Below, piece by piece: positions 15,798 to 29,999 of a DNA stretch of 64,000 bases (its first letter is position 1; every line of letters begins with the position of its first letter). This DNA is from CAZJHX01 sp964545715 (GTDB taxonomy: Bacteria > Myxococcota_A > UBA9042 > GCA-2863065), in NCBI GenBank assembly GCA_964545715.1, contig CAZJHX010000001.1:124001-188000 (forward strand), given 5' to 3'. The translations under genes were made by a program, and so were the position numbers. The notes beneath the pieces are model-generated. The model saw nothing but the letters and a program-made list of their open reading frames with translations, had not been told where the DNA came from and did not search any database.

Positions 15798-16720
15798 AAG
15801 GTGAGCGCCTCGCCGGTGATGTCTTCGTTCTCCGGGTGTTGCGTGAAGACGATGATGATGTCGCCTTCGTCCGCGCCGAAGCTGATGTTGATGGCGCCCG
15901 ACTCGTTGGCGATCGTCGAGTGCGCCGTCCCACGCGTGTGATTTGTGAAGATCACGATGGCGTTTGCCCAGGTGAAGCCCGCGCTGGCCTGGAAGTGGAA
16001 GACCCCGTTTTGGACCGATGTGGCGATGGCGACGCCCGCGCCTGCGGTGGTCTCCTGGTCCGTCTTGGTCCCGTCACCCTCCTCGGGCGGCGGCGCGTCG
16101 TCCGGATCCGCGGGCGGCTCGGTTACCGGCTCGTGCTCGTCGTCGTCGCTGTCCATGTTGGTGAACGCGGGCAGCGGAGGCGGTGTGCCCTGGTTCTCGC
16201 TGCTGTCGCGGCCGCCGGCCTCCCCGGTGTTTGGTTGCTCGTCCGGGTTGTCGTCCCCGCCGCCACCGGCCGGGACCTGCGGGTCGTCGACCTCGACCAG
16301 CGTGTCGCTGTCGCGGTCGGCCTGCTCGATAGCGGCCACCGTGAGGCGGACCGGCTTGCTCTCGCGGCCGTCAGCCGTGATGTAGACCACGTCGTAGCTG
16401 TCGTCGGGCAGCGCCAGTACGGCCGCGCTGAAGGAGCCCGAGATCGTGCTGTCGTACTCGTCGACGACGCGGTTGCGCAGGTTGACCAACCGGACCATAC
16501 CCTCGCCCTCGACAGCGCCGTCGAAGCCGACGACGGCGACCAGCTTCTCTTCCGCGGCTTCGCTGTCCGAGGCGCGCATCAGGCTGGAGGTGATGATCTT
16601 GTCGTCGTCCGGCTCCAATGGGCTGGGCAACGGGGCGATCGCGCCGGGCGGCTCGCAGCTCGCCATGACGAGCGCAGAGGCCATTAGCAGCGTCAGAATT
16701 CGGGTGATGTGCGTGGTCAT
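15785..16720 (-). CDS. Lipoprotein with acidic Pro/Asp linker
   Basis: ATG 16720 gives a classic lipoprotein signal (MTTHITRILTLLMASAL then MASC, Cys at about residue 22). An N-terminal ~110-residue domain resembling a carboxypeptidase-regulatory/Ig-like fold is followed by an acidic, Pro/Gly/Asp-rich low-complexity linker, then a C-terminal ~75-residue beta-rich domain that may repeat the same fold. No catalytic motif. It is divergent from the giant kinase/sigma-54 regulator, and a sigma-54-like sequence lies 50-65 bases upstream, so that regulator is a plausible activator; this is an inference. Confidence 0.78.
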   Translation of the reverse strand: MTTHITRILTLLMASALVMASCEPPGAIAPLPSPLEPDDDKIITSSLMRASDSEAAEEKLVAVVGFDGAVEGEGMVRLVNLRNRVVDEYDSTISGSFSAAVLALPDDSYDVVYITADGRESKPVRLTVAAIEQADRDSDTLVEVDDPQVPAGGGGDDNPDEQPNTGEAGGRDSSENQGTPPPLPAFTNMDSDDDEHEPVTEPPADPDDAPPPEEGDGTKTDQETTAGAGVAIATSVQNGVFHFQASAGFTWANAIVIFTNHTRGTAHSTIANESGAINISFGADEGDIIIVFTQHPENEDITGEALTFYAK

Positions 16721-16771
16721 CTTCAATACAGCTCCCGCAAGGCCGGCTTTCGCCAGCGCGCCACACGTATG

Positions 16772-16787
16772 TACAACAATCGTGCCA
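16772..16787 (-). promoter_or_regulatory. Possible sigma-54 promoter, imperfect
   Basis: On the minus strand the sequence is TGGCACGATTGTTGTA: a perfect -24 half and correct spacing, but the -12 GC is GT. Transcription would start near 16762, about 40 bases before the lipoprotein ATG at 16720. The loss of the -12 C makes it weak at best. Confidence 0.4.
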
Positions 16788-16816
16788 GCCACAGTGAGCG
16801 GTTTTAACGGTCAAAC

Positions 16817-16855
16817 AGTGACATTCTGTGGACAAACGTAAAAACTTTTGTCACT
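16817..16855. promoter_or_regulatory. Inverted repeat in the divergent promoter region
   Basis: AGTGACA (16817-16823) and TGTCACT (16849-16855) are exact 7-bp inverted arms, 25 bases apart, ending 12 bases before the start of the kinase/sigma-54 regulator. This is a candidate operator, possibly autoregulatory. Confidence 0.35.
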
Positions 16856-16867
16856 TTGCTGCTCAAT

Positions 16868-21996
<5,129 letters not shown>

Positions 21997-22000
<4 letters not shown>

Positions 22001-22389
22001 CGGCGGTCGCGCTTTTCGCGCCTGAAAGCCCGCCAGATACCGACCTCGGCGCCCGCGGCGTCCAGGATGCGGCCCGCGATCACGTCGTGCCCGAGGATGC
22101 CCTGAAACGTGAGCGGGTGGCTCAGCGTGCTGCAGGTCGTCTGCCCCTGGGTGTCGATCACAAACAGCACGGTGGCCTCATGCATGCGCACGTTGCACAC
22201 CGGCACGGCGCGCTCGCCGGTGTCCACGGTCGCGTAGACCGCCAGGCCGCGGGTGTCGGTCTCAAACGACAGATCCAGGTCAAAGGCGTCGGCGCGGCCC
22301 AGGTGTCCGGATGCCTGCCACGCGCCGGTCAGGCCCGGCGAGCAGGCGGTGGTCATCAACAGCAGCAACGGCAAGAACAGGCGCGTCAT
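21997..22389 (-). CDS. Small lipoprotein
   Basis: A 130-residue protein with lipobox MTTAC (Cys ~16). The mature part is a compact beta-rich domain with Cys pairs (PVCNV and TTCST) that could form one disulfide. No known family is recognised. Its last four bases overlap the convergent end of the kinase/sigma-54 regulator. It lies 3 bp after the stop of the SUKH-like gene upstream, so the two form an operon. Confidence 0.75.
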
Positions 22390-22392
22390 CGA

Positions 22393-23364
22393 TCAGTGCT
22401 TCCTTGTGATCGCCCGCAGCAGCTCGTTGAACTCAGGCGACTCGTCGTATCCATCAAAGCCATAGCGCTTGGCCGCACGGTCGCTCAGACGACCGTGCTC
22501 GTCGGCCTTCTTCTGCTGGCCGCCGACGGTCTCGTACAGGCTGGCCAGCAGCGCGTGCGCCGCGGGCAGGTACGCCGCGCGGAACTCGTGTTTTCGGGGG
22601 TTGCGGTCCTGCGGTACGGCCAGCGCTCGTCGGAGCTGCCGTCGAGCCTCTTCGTGGTGGCCGTGGAGAATGGCAAATCGCGCGTGCAGGTAGTGGTTCA
22701 TCGCCGCGTTGGGCACGCCCGCGGACGCCTCCCGAAAGGCGAACAGCGCGTCCTCCGGCGTCCCGGACTCCTGGTTGAACAGCGCCAACTCCAGCCGCGG
22801 AAACGCGCCCTGAGGATCCTCGCTGAGGTGGGCCTCCATCTCCTTGATGTGGATGCCGTCGGCGTCGCCGGCGCGGATGGCGCGCGGCCGACCCTTGTGA
22901 TCAAAGCGAATGGCCAACGTCTTGAGGCAGGTCATAAACCAGCGGGTGATGTCCTGGTGCCAGGTCGTGAAGGCCCCGGACTCGCGGTGCCAGTCCACGA
23001 TCTCCGGCCCGTCGGTCGGCAGGTCCAGGCACTTCAGGTTGCCCTCGAGGTCCGTCCCGATCGGCAGCAGATGGTCCGGCGGGTCCGACGACTGCCAGTC
23101 CCCATCGTCCCGATAGCTGTGCGCGATGAGCGTGCGCATGGTCTGCCAGCGCTCCAGGGCCTCCATAGCGCTGAACATGCGGTCGCCGCGCAGGTCGGCG
23201 CCGTCGAACATACGCAAGATCGCGACGTACTCGCCGGGCAGCGGCCGCTGGATGCCGTTGCTCAAGGCGTCCAGGTCGCTGTCCTCGACGGGATCGGCCA
23301 GCTTGATCACGCCCTTGCCCCAGCGCTTGAGCTCCGCCTTGATCCGTGTGATTCCGTCGTCCAC
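22393..23364 (-). CDS. SMI1/KNR4 (SUKH)-like protein with C-terminal helical repeats
   Basis: The 323-residue cytoplasmic protein starts with GTG 23364. Residues ~1-150 show a SUKH/SMI1-KNR4 pattern: GIQRPLPGEYVAILRMFDGA near residue 40, then a LLPIGTDLEGNLKCLDL strand and DWHRESG. The rest is helical and TPR-like, with YLHARFAILHGHHEEARRQL. SUKH domains include bacterial immunity proteins against contact-dependent toxins, but many are housekeeping or unknown. No toxin gene is adjacent. It is co-directional with a small lipoprotein 3 bp downstream, and divergent from the FadL-like gene across a long palindromic repeat. Confidence 0.7.
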   Translation of the reverse strand: MDDGITRIKAELKRWGKGVIKLADPVEDSDLDALSNGIQRPLPGEYVAILRMFDGADLRGDRMFSAMEALERWQTMRTLIAHSYRDDGDWQSSDPPDHLLPIGTDLEGNLKCLDLPTDGPEIVDWHRESGAFTTWHQDITRWFMTCLKTLAIRFDHKGRPRAIRAGDADGIHIKEMEAHLSEDPQGAFPRLELALFNQESGTPEDALFAFREASAGVPNAAMNHYLHARFAILHGHHEEARRQLRRALAVPQDRNPRKHEFRAAYLPAAHALLASLYETVGGQQKKADEHGRLSDRAAKRYGFDGYDESPEFNELLRAITRKH

Positions 23365-23368
23365 AGCG

Positions 23369-23537
23369 CGCTAGGAGTCCTCGGAGGAATTGGCACAGAA
23401 CCGGCGCGACGAGGCCGCGGCCAGATTGGCCGAAGGCTCCGAAGGGCGGGCCGGTGGCCCGTTCGAGGGGTCTGAGGCCAAGCTGGCCCGGGATCGTCGT
23501 GTCCGGTTCATGCGAATTTCTCCGAGGACTCCTAGCG
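23369..23537. repeat. Long imperfect palindromic repeat, copy 1
   Basis: A 169-bp hairpin-forming element. The first 18 bases (CGCTAGGAGTCCTCGGAG) recur exactly as the reverse complement at the right end, and the arms continue to pair at roughly 85% for ~45 bases (GGCA..AACCGG..CGACGA). It is about 80% identical by eye to copy 2 at 26391-26548. It fills the gap between a divergent gene pair (starts at 23364 and 23607). It resembles a MITE or giant REP element; no transposase and no obvious target-site duplication are seen. Confidence 0.85.
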
Positions 23538-23606
23538 TAGCGCTCAAGCGGCCGTGGTGTCACGTGCAGCTTGACGCTTTGGACGGGTTCGGATCAACTA
23601 CGCGCC

Positions 23607-24872
23607 GTGAACGTACGTCTCCCAGTCGCCGTGTCGCTCTTGCTCCTGCTTTGGAGTGCGCCGGCATCGGCCAACCCGTGGGACCTGTTCGGGGCCGGTA
23701 GTCGCGCCGCTGGGCTGGCGGGCGCCGCGTCCACGCTGTCTGACGACGGCTTCGCGGTCTTCTACAACCCCGCGGCGCTGACGCTGAACCACGGGGCGAC
23801 GATCAGCCTGGGCTTTGCCGGCAGCGTGCCCAGCCTGGAGGCGTCGGGCGACCTCGCAGGCGTCGGGGCCGCGGCTAATGTCAGCAGCTACTCCGCCCTG
23901 TCGATGGCCGCAACGCTGCCGCTGCGTCGCGTGTTTCCACAGCTGCGTCGCGAGCTGACGTTCGGCGTGGCCATCGGGGTGCCTCAGGCCGGGAGCGCTG
24001 CGGGCGCCGTGCGCTCTCCATCGCCGGATGAGCCGTACTTTCCCGTCATGGGCGGGTGGGGTGATCGCATGATGGTCATGCTGGGCGCCGGTGCCGAGAT
24101 CCTGCCGGGTCGCCTGTCTGCCGGCATCGCGATCCTTGGCCTGACCGACCTCGGCGGGCAGATCACCGTGAGCAACGGCGACGCACCGGTGGCGTCATCG
24201 ACGCAGACGTTTCAGACGGACATCGCGGTCAGCGCCGGATTTCTCTACAAGCCCACAGAGTGGTTCTCGCTGGCGCTGCATTTTCGCGACGAGCAGATCC
24301 TGCGGGTGGAGCAGCGCCTGGACCTTCCCGGGGTCGACGGCGCCGTCGCAGTGCCCTACCTGCTGCGCTCCAACTCCTTCTTTGTGCCGCGCCAGTTCCT
24401 GCTGGGGCTGGCAGGCAAGCCGCTTCCGTGGCTGACAGTGGCCTTCGATACGGCGTTTTTGCAGAGCAGCCGCCTGGCGCAGGGGCACCCGATCACCGAG
24501 CTGAGCCTGGTCGACGCCCCACAGTCGGAGCCGTTGACTATCAAGGCGCGTGACGTCTTCATCTTTCGGGGCGCGCTAGAGCTGACCGGGCTGGCCGAGG
24601 TGCTGACCCTGCGCCTGGGCTACGCGTTTCTGCCCCGCTTTCTGGACGGGGACCAGACCGAGCACGTGCTGATGGACAACGATCGCCACACCGTGAGCGC
24701 CAGCCTGACCGTCGCCGTTGGGCCCGGTGGAGACGACAAGCGCGCGCTCAAGCTGGGCGGGCATTTCCACGCGATCGTGCTGCCGGAGTCGACGTTCGGC
24801 TCGGCCGGCGGCCCTCTGACCAGCAGCGGCGTCGTAATGGGCGGCGGACTTACCGCCACGTTGCAGTTCTAG
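23607..24872 (+). CDS. FadL/OmpP1-like outer-membrane protein
   Basis: GTG 23607 gives a clean signal peptide cut at ASA-NPWD. The mature 400-residue protein opens with AGSRAAGLAGAASTLSDDG and FAVFYNPAAL, the hallmark N-terminus of the FadL/TodX/PorV-type beta-barrel family, followed by alternating amphipathic strands and a terminal aromatic residue (LQF) typical of outer-membrane barrels. Proteins of this type import long-chain fatty acids or hydrophobic compounds, or act as type IX-like shuttles; substrate cannot be read here. It is convergent with a PpiC/SurA-like gene (10-bp gap), perhaps significant because SurA-type chaperones fold barrels. Confidence 0.82.
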   Translation: MNVRLPVAVSLLLLLWSAPASANPWDLFGAGSRAAGLAGAASTLSDDGFAVFYNPAALTLNHGATISLGFAGSVPSLEASGDLAGVGAAANVSSYSALSMAATLPLRRVFPQLRRELTFGVAIGVPQAGSAAGAVRSPSPDEPYFPVMGGWGDRMMVMLGAGAEILPGRLSAGIAILGLTDLGGQITVSNGDAPVASSTQTFQTDIAVSAGFLYKPTEWFSLALHFRDEQILRVEQRLDLPGVDGAVAVPYLLRSNSFFVPRQFLLGLAGKPLPWLTVAFDTAFLQSSRLAQGHPITELSLVDAPQSEPLTIKARDVFIFRGALELTGLAEVLTLRLGYAFLPRFLDGDQTEHVLMDNDRHTVSASLTVAVGPGGDDKRALKLGGHFHAIVLPESTFGSAGGPLTSSGVVMGGGLTATLQF

Positions 24873-24882
24873 ATTCCAGGAT

Positions 24883-25758
24883 CTAAGGACCGACCGCGTG
24901 CGACGGGACGTCGTGACCGGCGGGCAGCAGGCGCATTTTGATGTCGACGCTGGCTGAGCCCACCAGCGTATCCACGTAGTTTTGCCGATTGCGTTGTATC
25001 AACCTGGGGCACAGCTCGGCGCGGATCTCGTCCACAACGCCCGGGGAGTCCAGCAGCCGATTGAGCGGTGGGCGGTGCTCGACCAGCAGCTGGATGCGCG
25101 TGCCGGCGCCTGCGGTCGAGACGTGGGCCTGCCCCACCGACAGATCACGAATAGCGAGGACCACCTCGGGCGGCATCGGGCTCTTGCCCGTCGGGTCCAC
25201 GTGGAAGGTGTACTCCACAAAGCGGATGGGGCCGTCGCCCGCCGTCAGCTGGCCCAGCCAATACAGGTCCTCCGACGCTGAGACGGCGTCCACCAGGGGC
25301 AGCCAGCGCCTCTCCGCCCACGTCAGCGCGCGATCGATGCACTGCGCCCCCTCCGGCTCGCCCTTTGTGGTGCAGTGCCAGCGCAGCTCCGCGACACGAT
25401 AGATGTCCCCGTGGACAAAGCGCCGCTTCATCACCGCGTACATGTCGCGCAGCTCGCGTTGCGTCACGTTGTCGCAGATCACGCGGCCGGAGATCACCCG
25501 CTCCAAAAACGCCTTGGCGCGTGCGATCGGCTCCTTGGGCAAGCCGCCGCCCAGGCCGGAGCGGTCCGCCTCTTGAAGCAGCACCGCCCGTCGCGTGAGG
25601 GTGGCCAGGGCGCGGCGCACCGACCGTTTCGGATCGGCGGCCACGGCGGCATTCAGCTGCGAGCGCGTGATCTGACGCAGATTGACGCGCATCACCACGG
25701 GATCATCAGCCGGCGGAGGTCCGGCGAACAGCAGGGTTGTCAGGGCGACTGCCAGCAA
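24883..25758 (-). CDS. PpiC/SurA-like periplasmic peptidyl-prolyl isomerase
   Basis: TTG 25758 is the first base after the TAA of the upstream lipoprotein gene, so translation is coupled. The 291-residue protein has a short signal peptide, then a SurA-N-like helical part: VNLRQITRSQLNAAV with repeated Arg-Ala-Leu-x-x-Leu helices and LLQEADRSGLG, a pattern shared by many deltaproteobacterial PPIase-like proteins. A parvulin-like C-terminal part is present (VGQAHVSTAGAGTRIQLLVEH), but the usual catalytic His/Cys set is not clear, so chaperone function without isomerase activity is possible. Confidence 0.72.
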   Translation of the reverse strand: MLAVALTTLLFAGPPPADDPVVMRVNLRQITRSQLNAAVAADPKRSVRRALATLTRRAVLLQEADRSGLGGGLPKEPIARAKAFLERVISGRVICDNVTQRELRDMYAVMKRRFVHGDIYRVAELRWHCTTKGEPEGAQCIDRALTWAERRWLPLVDAVSASEDLYWLGQLTAGDGPIRFVEYTFHVDPTGKSPMPPEVVLAIRDLSVGQAHVSTAGAGTRIQLLVEHRPPLNRLLDSPGVVDEIRAELCPRLIQRNRQNYVDTLVGSASVDIKMRLLPAGHDVPSHAVGP

Positions 25759-26310
25759 TTACTGGGCCGGGCACGTGCCCTTGTCGGACGCCACATGCAG
25801 GCGCAGCACCACGTTGACCTTCACGGCTGCCGGGTTGGAGGGGGCCGTGTAGTCGTACCGAATCGAGAACGACTTGTCGCCGCGCACCAGGATCTCGCTG
25901 ATCAGCTTGACGGCTGTGTCGTTGAGGTTGGCCACGCTGCTGTCCAGGGCGACGCGCTTGGCGTCCGCGTCCAGCGTCCCGTCCCAGCTGAAGAGCTGCA
26001 CTTCGGAGCCGTCGTCGATGATGGTAGCCAGCAGCGTGAACTCGGCGTCGTCTTCGCCGTCAAACGAGACCAGCGCCAGGTGGGAGTTCGCGATGTCGAG
26101 CACGCCGCACGTCACGGGGTCGGTGATCGACACCACCTCCTCCCGGTCGGCGGGATCGATGACCAGCTCCTCAGAGGCCTGGCCCTGCTTGAACTCCAGC
26201 GTGGTCGTGAACTCGGCCCACGCGCCGGTCGTACTCTCGCTGCCGCCACAGCCTGCGGCCACGACGGCCGTTGCCAGAAAAGCGATGATGCGCGCTGTTT
26301 TCATGGGCAT
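25759..26310 (-). CDS. Lipoprotein of unknown function
   Basis: The 183-residue precursor has a lipobox VAAGC (Cys ~21). Starts at 26310 or 26304 (MKTAR) are both possible; neither has a clear ribosome-binding site. The mature domain is beta-rich with two well-separated Cys that could form a disulfide (TCGV and GTC near the C-terminus). The stop codon abuts the TTG start of the PpiC/SurA-like gene, so the two form an operon. The promoter must lie in the gap that also contains palindromic repeat copy 2. Confidence 0.75.
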   Translation of the reverse strand: MPMKTARIIAFLATAVVAAGCGGSESTTGAWAEFTTTLEFKQGQASEELVIDPADREEVVSITDPVTCGVLDIANSHLALVSFDGEDDAEFTLLATIIDDGSEVQLFSWDGTLDADAKRVALDSSVANLNDTAVKLISEILVRGDKSFSIRYDYTAPSNPAAVKVNVVLRLHVASDKGTCPAQ

Positions 26311-26390
26311 TTTCTACCACGTGCCGCGCGCTGATGGAAAGCGGCGGCGTAGTGGTCTTCCGAATGTGACTTTTTGTGTTCGGCCACCCG

Positions 26391-26548
26391 GCAGCCCTCG
26401 GGGAAATTGGCACCGAACCGGCGTGACGAGCTCGCGGCCAGATCGGTCGAATGTCCCGCAGGGCAGGCTGGTGGCCTGTTCAAGGGGCCTGAGGCCGAGA
26501 TGGCCCGAGATCGTCGCGCCGGTTCATGCCAATTTCTCCGAGGGCTGC
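26391..26548. repeat. Long imperfect palindromic repeat, copy 2
   Basis: A 158-bp element. The left arm from 26391 (GCAGCCCTCGGGGAAATTGG) pairs with the reverse complement of the right end (GCAGCCCTCGGAGAAATTGG), one mismatch in 20, and pairing continues through GCA.CGAACCGGCG.GACGA. Sequence and internal order match copy 1 without large indels over the central ~110 bp. It sits between divergent genes (26310 minus, 26567 plus) and ends only 18 bp before the kelch lipoprotein start codon. Confidence 0.85.
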
Positions 26549-26566
26549 TAGACTCACTGCGGCAAA

Positions 26567-28300
26567 ATGCGGGTACTCATAACATTCATAGTGGCCATGA
26601 CAGCCATCCTCACCGGGTGCGGCGACGTGTCCAACCCGGTGATACGCGATATTCAGCTGGCGGAGGCGTCCACGCACACAGAGCAGGCCGCGGTGGCCAA
26701 CGACCCGATTCGGCTGCACCTGAGCGTAAAAAAAGCGCAGATGATCCAGCTGCGCGCGTGGGCGGTGGGCTACCTGGTCGGCGTTGAGGTGAGCGTGGCA
26801 AACGCGGCCGGAGACGCGATCTACACCCAGATCAGCGCGGGCACCGACATTCGCATCGACGGGCTGCGGCTCGACGAGCCGGGCGAGTATGTGGCGACCG
26901 TGCGTTGGCTGGTCGGCTCGGGCGTGGCCAGCTACAAATACACCGTGTTGTCCGGCGGGCCCTCGCCGCTGAACACGTCGCTGATTAGCGATCTCGCCGT
27001 ATCCCGCCTGGGGCATCAGGTGACGGTGTTGACGGATGGGCGCGTGCTGGTCACGGGTGGGCACGCGGATGGCGACGGCACGACGCCCGCAAAGATCACC
27101 GCGACTGCGTCGGCTGAAGTCATCGACCCCGAGAGCGGGGAGTCGACCCCCGTGGAGGATATGGCGCAGCCCCGGGCCTATCACTCGGCCGTGCTGATCA
27201 CGACCGGGGCCGACGAGTTTCGCGACAAAGTGCTGATCGCGGGCGGGCTGGGACCCAAGAGCGAGGCGCTGGTCTCTACCGAGCTGTTTGATCCCTCGAC
27301 CAACACGTTTGAGCCCGGGCCGTTTCTGTTGCAGCCCCGGGCGTTCATGGAGACCCTGGTCCCCCACGGGACCGGGTCGTTTTTGGACGGCAAGATCGTC
27401 CTCGGCGGCGGCGAGCGCACCCGGTCGGGACCGCAGCACGACCGTCTGGACGAGCTGTACTCGGAGATCGACGAGAACCCGACCAAGATGATGTATTTCG
27501 ACCCGGAGGTCGGCGAGGTGAAGGACCTCAAGGACCTGGAGATCGGGCGGCTGCACGCCACGATGACCCTGCTGCCGGATGGGCGGATTTTGGTTATCGG
27601 CGGCGGTGTGGACACCATTCCGTCCGCGCCGGGGTGCGACGAGGAGGATCCCGGCTGCATCTGCTCCAATCAGGTGCCGCTGTGCACGCGCTTTGAGTGC
27701 ACGGGCACCGAGGATGGGGACTGCACATACACGAACTACACGCGCAAGGACGTGGGAACGCGCTCGGTGGAGGTCTACGACACCACTGGGGTCACGCAAT
27801 GGACCACGTTTGAGGAGCCGGGGTGGCTGACCCGCGGACGCGTGGGGCACAGCGCGGCGGTCGTCAGCGGCGGTTTCGTGGTTGTGGCGGGCGGCGCGAC
27901 GGCCGAGCGGCGCAGCTTTCACGCATCGGAGTTCGGCCTGCCTGAGAGCCCGGCCACGCTGGATTCGGTCGAGCTGTTCGACCCCAACACCAACACCTTT
28001 GAGGTGCTGCCGCCGGTCAACATTCCACGCGAGCAGGCGGCGACGGTGACTCTGGCGACAGGCGATGTGTTGCTGTTGGGCGGCTACAAATCCGTGCCCG
28101 GCGGCATGGCGCCGGTCTCGCTGATCGAGCGATATGACGCGACCACTCGGCGTTTTACCGCTATCGACAATCTGCGGGTAGCGCGCGGTTTGCCCGGGGT
28201 GGCCCACATGAGCAATGACACTCTCCTGGTGATCGGCGGGGACGGCGCGAGTGGGCCGGTGGACGACATCGAGCGCGTCGCGCCGGTCGGAGCGGACTGA
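26567..28300 (+). CDS. Kelch-repeat lipoprotein
   Basis: The 577-residue precursor has lipobox LTGC (Cys ~18). After a ~120-residue beta-sandwich-like N-terminal domain come about six kelch repeats, each with a hydrophobic strand ending in a double glycine: GRVLVTGG, DKVLIAGG, GRILVIGG, GFVVVAGG, GDVLLLGG and DTLLVIGG. These predict a six-bladed beta-propeller on the cell surface or periplasmic face. A Cys-rich insert (CDEEDPGCICSN) sits in one loop. It heads a tightly packed operon of FHA and kinase proteins; the promoter is probably within or next to the palindromic repeat. Confidence 0.85.
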   Translation: MRVLITFIVAMTAILTGCGDVSNPVIRDIQLAEASTHTEQAAVANDPIRLHLSVKKAQMIQLRAWAVGYLVGVEVSVANAAGDAIYTQISAGTDIRIDGLRLDEPGEYVATVRWLVGSGVASYKYTVLSGGPSPLNTSLISDLAVSRLGHQVTVLTDGRVLVTGGHADGDGTTPAKITATASAEVIDPESGESTPVEDMAQPRAYHSAVLITTGADEFRDKVLIAGGLGPKSEALVSTELFDPSTNTFEPGPFLLQPRAFMETLVPHGTGSFLDGKIVLGGGERTRSGPQHDRLDELYSEIDENPTKMMYFDPEVGEVKDLKDLEIGRLHATMTLLPDGRILVIGGGVDTIPSAPGCDEEDPGCICSNQVPLCTRFECTGTEDGDCTYTNYTRKDVGTRSVEVYDTTGVTQWTTFEEPGWLTRGRVGHSAAVVSGGFVVVAGGATAERRSFHASEFGLPESPATLDSVELFDPNTNTFEVLPPVNIPREQAATVTLATGDVLLLGGYKSVPGGMAPVSLIERYDATTRRFTAIDNLRVARGLPGVAHMSNDTLLVIGGDGASGPVDDIERVAPVGAD

Positions 28301-28313
28301 GCGGAGGCCGCGG

Positions 28314-29999
28314 GTGATCAGATTTACAGCCGCCCTGGTGGCGATGGCCTTGCTGGCGCCCGCACCGGCGTCGGCCGAGGGCAAGGCTGTGCACCTGTTG
28401 GTGCTGATCGACGGCAACAAGGACGTCGCGAGCTTTGATGCGCGCACTCACGTCGCCACCCTGCTGAGCAAGCTGGGGCAGGCAGGCCAGACGGATCTGG
28501 CCGGGGTCTACATGGTCGCGGCGGACGAGGTGTTTGTGACGGCGCCGACAGTGATGTCGGGCGCTGAGCAGAAGCGCGCCATCCGCGAGGTCAAGCGTTG
28601 GAAAGCGCCGCGCAAGGGGGCCAAGCGGGACCTGAGCTTCTCGGTGTCCAACCTGATCGGGTGGTTTGTCGAGGACCCGGCCGACGCCGTGAAGGCGATT
28701 GTTCTGGTGCACGGCGGCGGGCACGAGGGCGAAGCGGCGGATCTGAGCGATGCCCCCGTGGAGCTGGCGGGCCAGAAGGTGGTCATGCACGCGGTGGCGC
28801 TGGGGGCCGGCGCGGACCGAAAGGTGTTGCGATCGCTGGCGTCTGCACCTGGTGGGATGATGTACGTGGCGGCCGACTCGGCGGAGCTTGCCGGCGCGAT
28901 CGACCGGATTGTCACAAACCTGGATCGGGCGCGCATTGGACAGCCGCCGAAGCCGGAGCCCGGGATGGCGCCGGTGGTGGCTGAAAAGCCGAAGGAGCCG
29001 GAGAAGCCGAAGGAGCCGGAGAAGCCGAAGGCTGATCCCGACGAGAAGAACGGCGCCTCAAAGCCCCCGCGCAAACCTCGCGACAAACCTCGCGACAAGC
29101 CGAAGCGGCCTCGCCGATCCGACCCGGACGACGATCCGGACGACGAGGATGAGCCCGACGAGAAGGCCGACAGCAGCAGCTCGGCCAAGAAGAAGGACAA
29201 AGGCACACCGGCGTGGGTCTGGTGGGTTGCAGGCGGTGGCGGCGGGCTGATTGTGCTGATCATCGTGCTGCTGATCGTGCTGAAGCTGCGCAGCTCGGAC
29301 GACGACGACGATGATGACGACGACGAGGACGACGACGCGCCGGCATACAGCGCAGCGGAGCACTTCGGCGCAAAGGCCAGCGCGCCGGTGGCGTCAAAGG
29401 CCACAGCCACGTTCTCCCCGATGGTGGGCAACGCGCAGGAGTTCTCGTTCGATTCGTCGTCCGACGTGCTGACGCTGGGGCGCAAAGAGGTCAACGACAT
29501 CGTGCTGGAGCACCGTGGCTGCTCGGGTTTTCACGCGGAGCTGCGCTGGGACGAGGGCCGCCTGGTCGTGGTCGACAAAGGCAGCACCAACGGCACGTTT
29601 GTCAACGATCAGCGGGTGCGGGAGCGCGCGGTCAACGCGGGCGATGTCGTGCGGTTTGACGCGGCGGCGTATCAGGTCGGCGGTCAGACGGTCATCCCGC
29701 GCCGAGCGCCGGTTCCGATGCCGGACGCGGGCGGTGGTGGCGGCCAGGGTGGCCAGGACAAGACGATGGTGATGTCGGCCGATGACCCGATGATGCGCCA
29801 GCTGATGGAGCAGCCGGAGGAGCCGCCGGAGCCCGAAGAGTCTGTGATGATCCAGCACGCGAACTGCTGGAAGCACAAGAATCGCATCGCGCATCAGCAG
29901 TGCGAGGTCTGTACGCGGCCGTGGTGCTCAGAGTGCCTGGTGACGGTTCTGGGACAAGAGGTGTGTCCCAAATGCCGCTCACAGGGGTATGGCGAGTAG
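28314..29999 (+). CDS. Signal-peptide, FHA and zinc-finger membrane protein
   Basis: GTG 28314 is six bases after GGAGG. Domains in the 561-residue product: signal peptide (1-22, APASA); a ~190-residue vWA-like or caspase-like alpha/beta domain outside the membrane (HLLVLIDGNKD start); a Lys/Pro/Glu linker; one transmembrane helix (~300-324); a poly-Asp stretch (~328-342); an FHA domain (~378-459; LTLGRKEVNDIVL, STNGTFVN); and a C-terminal B-box-like zinc motif (~518-554; CWKHKNRIAHQQCEVC). The FHA and zinc parts would be cytoplasmic and able to bind phosphothreonine proteins. It lies 13 bp after the kelch lipoprotein and directly abuts an FHA-histidine kinase gene. An envelope-to-cytoplasm signal relay is inferred. 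Confidence 0.82.
   Translation: MIRFTAALVAMALLAPAPASAEGKAVHLLVLIDGNKDVASFDARTHVATLLSKLGQAGQTDLAGVYMVAADEVFVTAPTVMSGAEQKRAIREVKRWKAPRKGAKRDLSFSVSNLIGWFVEDPADAVKAIVLVHGGGHEGEAADLSDAPVELAGQKVVMHAVALGAGADRKVLRSLASAPGGMMYVAADSAELAGAIDRIVTNLDRARIGQPPKPEPGMAPVVAEKPKEPEKPKEPEKPKADPDEKNGASKPPRKPRDKPRDKPKRPRRSDPDDDPDDEDEPDEKADSSSSAKKKDKGTPAWVWWVAGGGGGLIVLIIVLLIVLKLRSSDDDDDDDDDEDDDAPAYSAAEHFGAKASAPVASKATATFSPMVGNAQEFSFDSSSDVLTLGRKEVNDIVLEHRGCSGFHAELRWDEGRLVVVDKGSTNGTFVNDQRVRERAVNAGDVVRFDAAAYQVGGQTVIPRRAPVPMPDAGGGGGQGGQDKTMVMSADDPMMRQLMEQPEEPPEPEESVMIQHANCWKHKNRIAHQQCEVCTRPWCSECLVTVLGQEVCPKCRSQGYGE

Noticed and set aside
23390..26560. Short plus-strand open frames inside both palindromic repeats, giving similar ~36-residue peptides
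   Set aside because: Similarity follows from the absence of indels between copies; the frames have no ribosome-binding site and differ in start and end, so a peptide gene is not supported.
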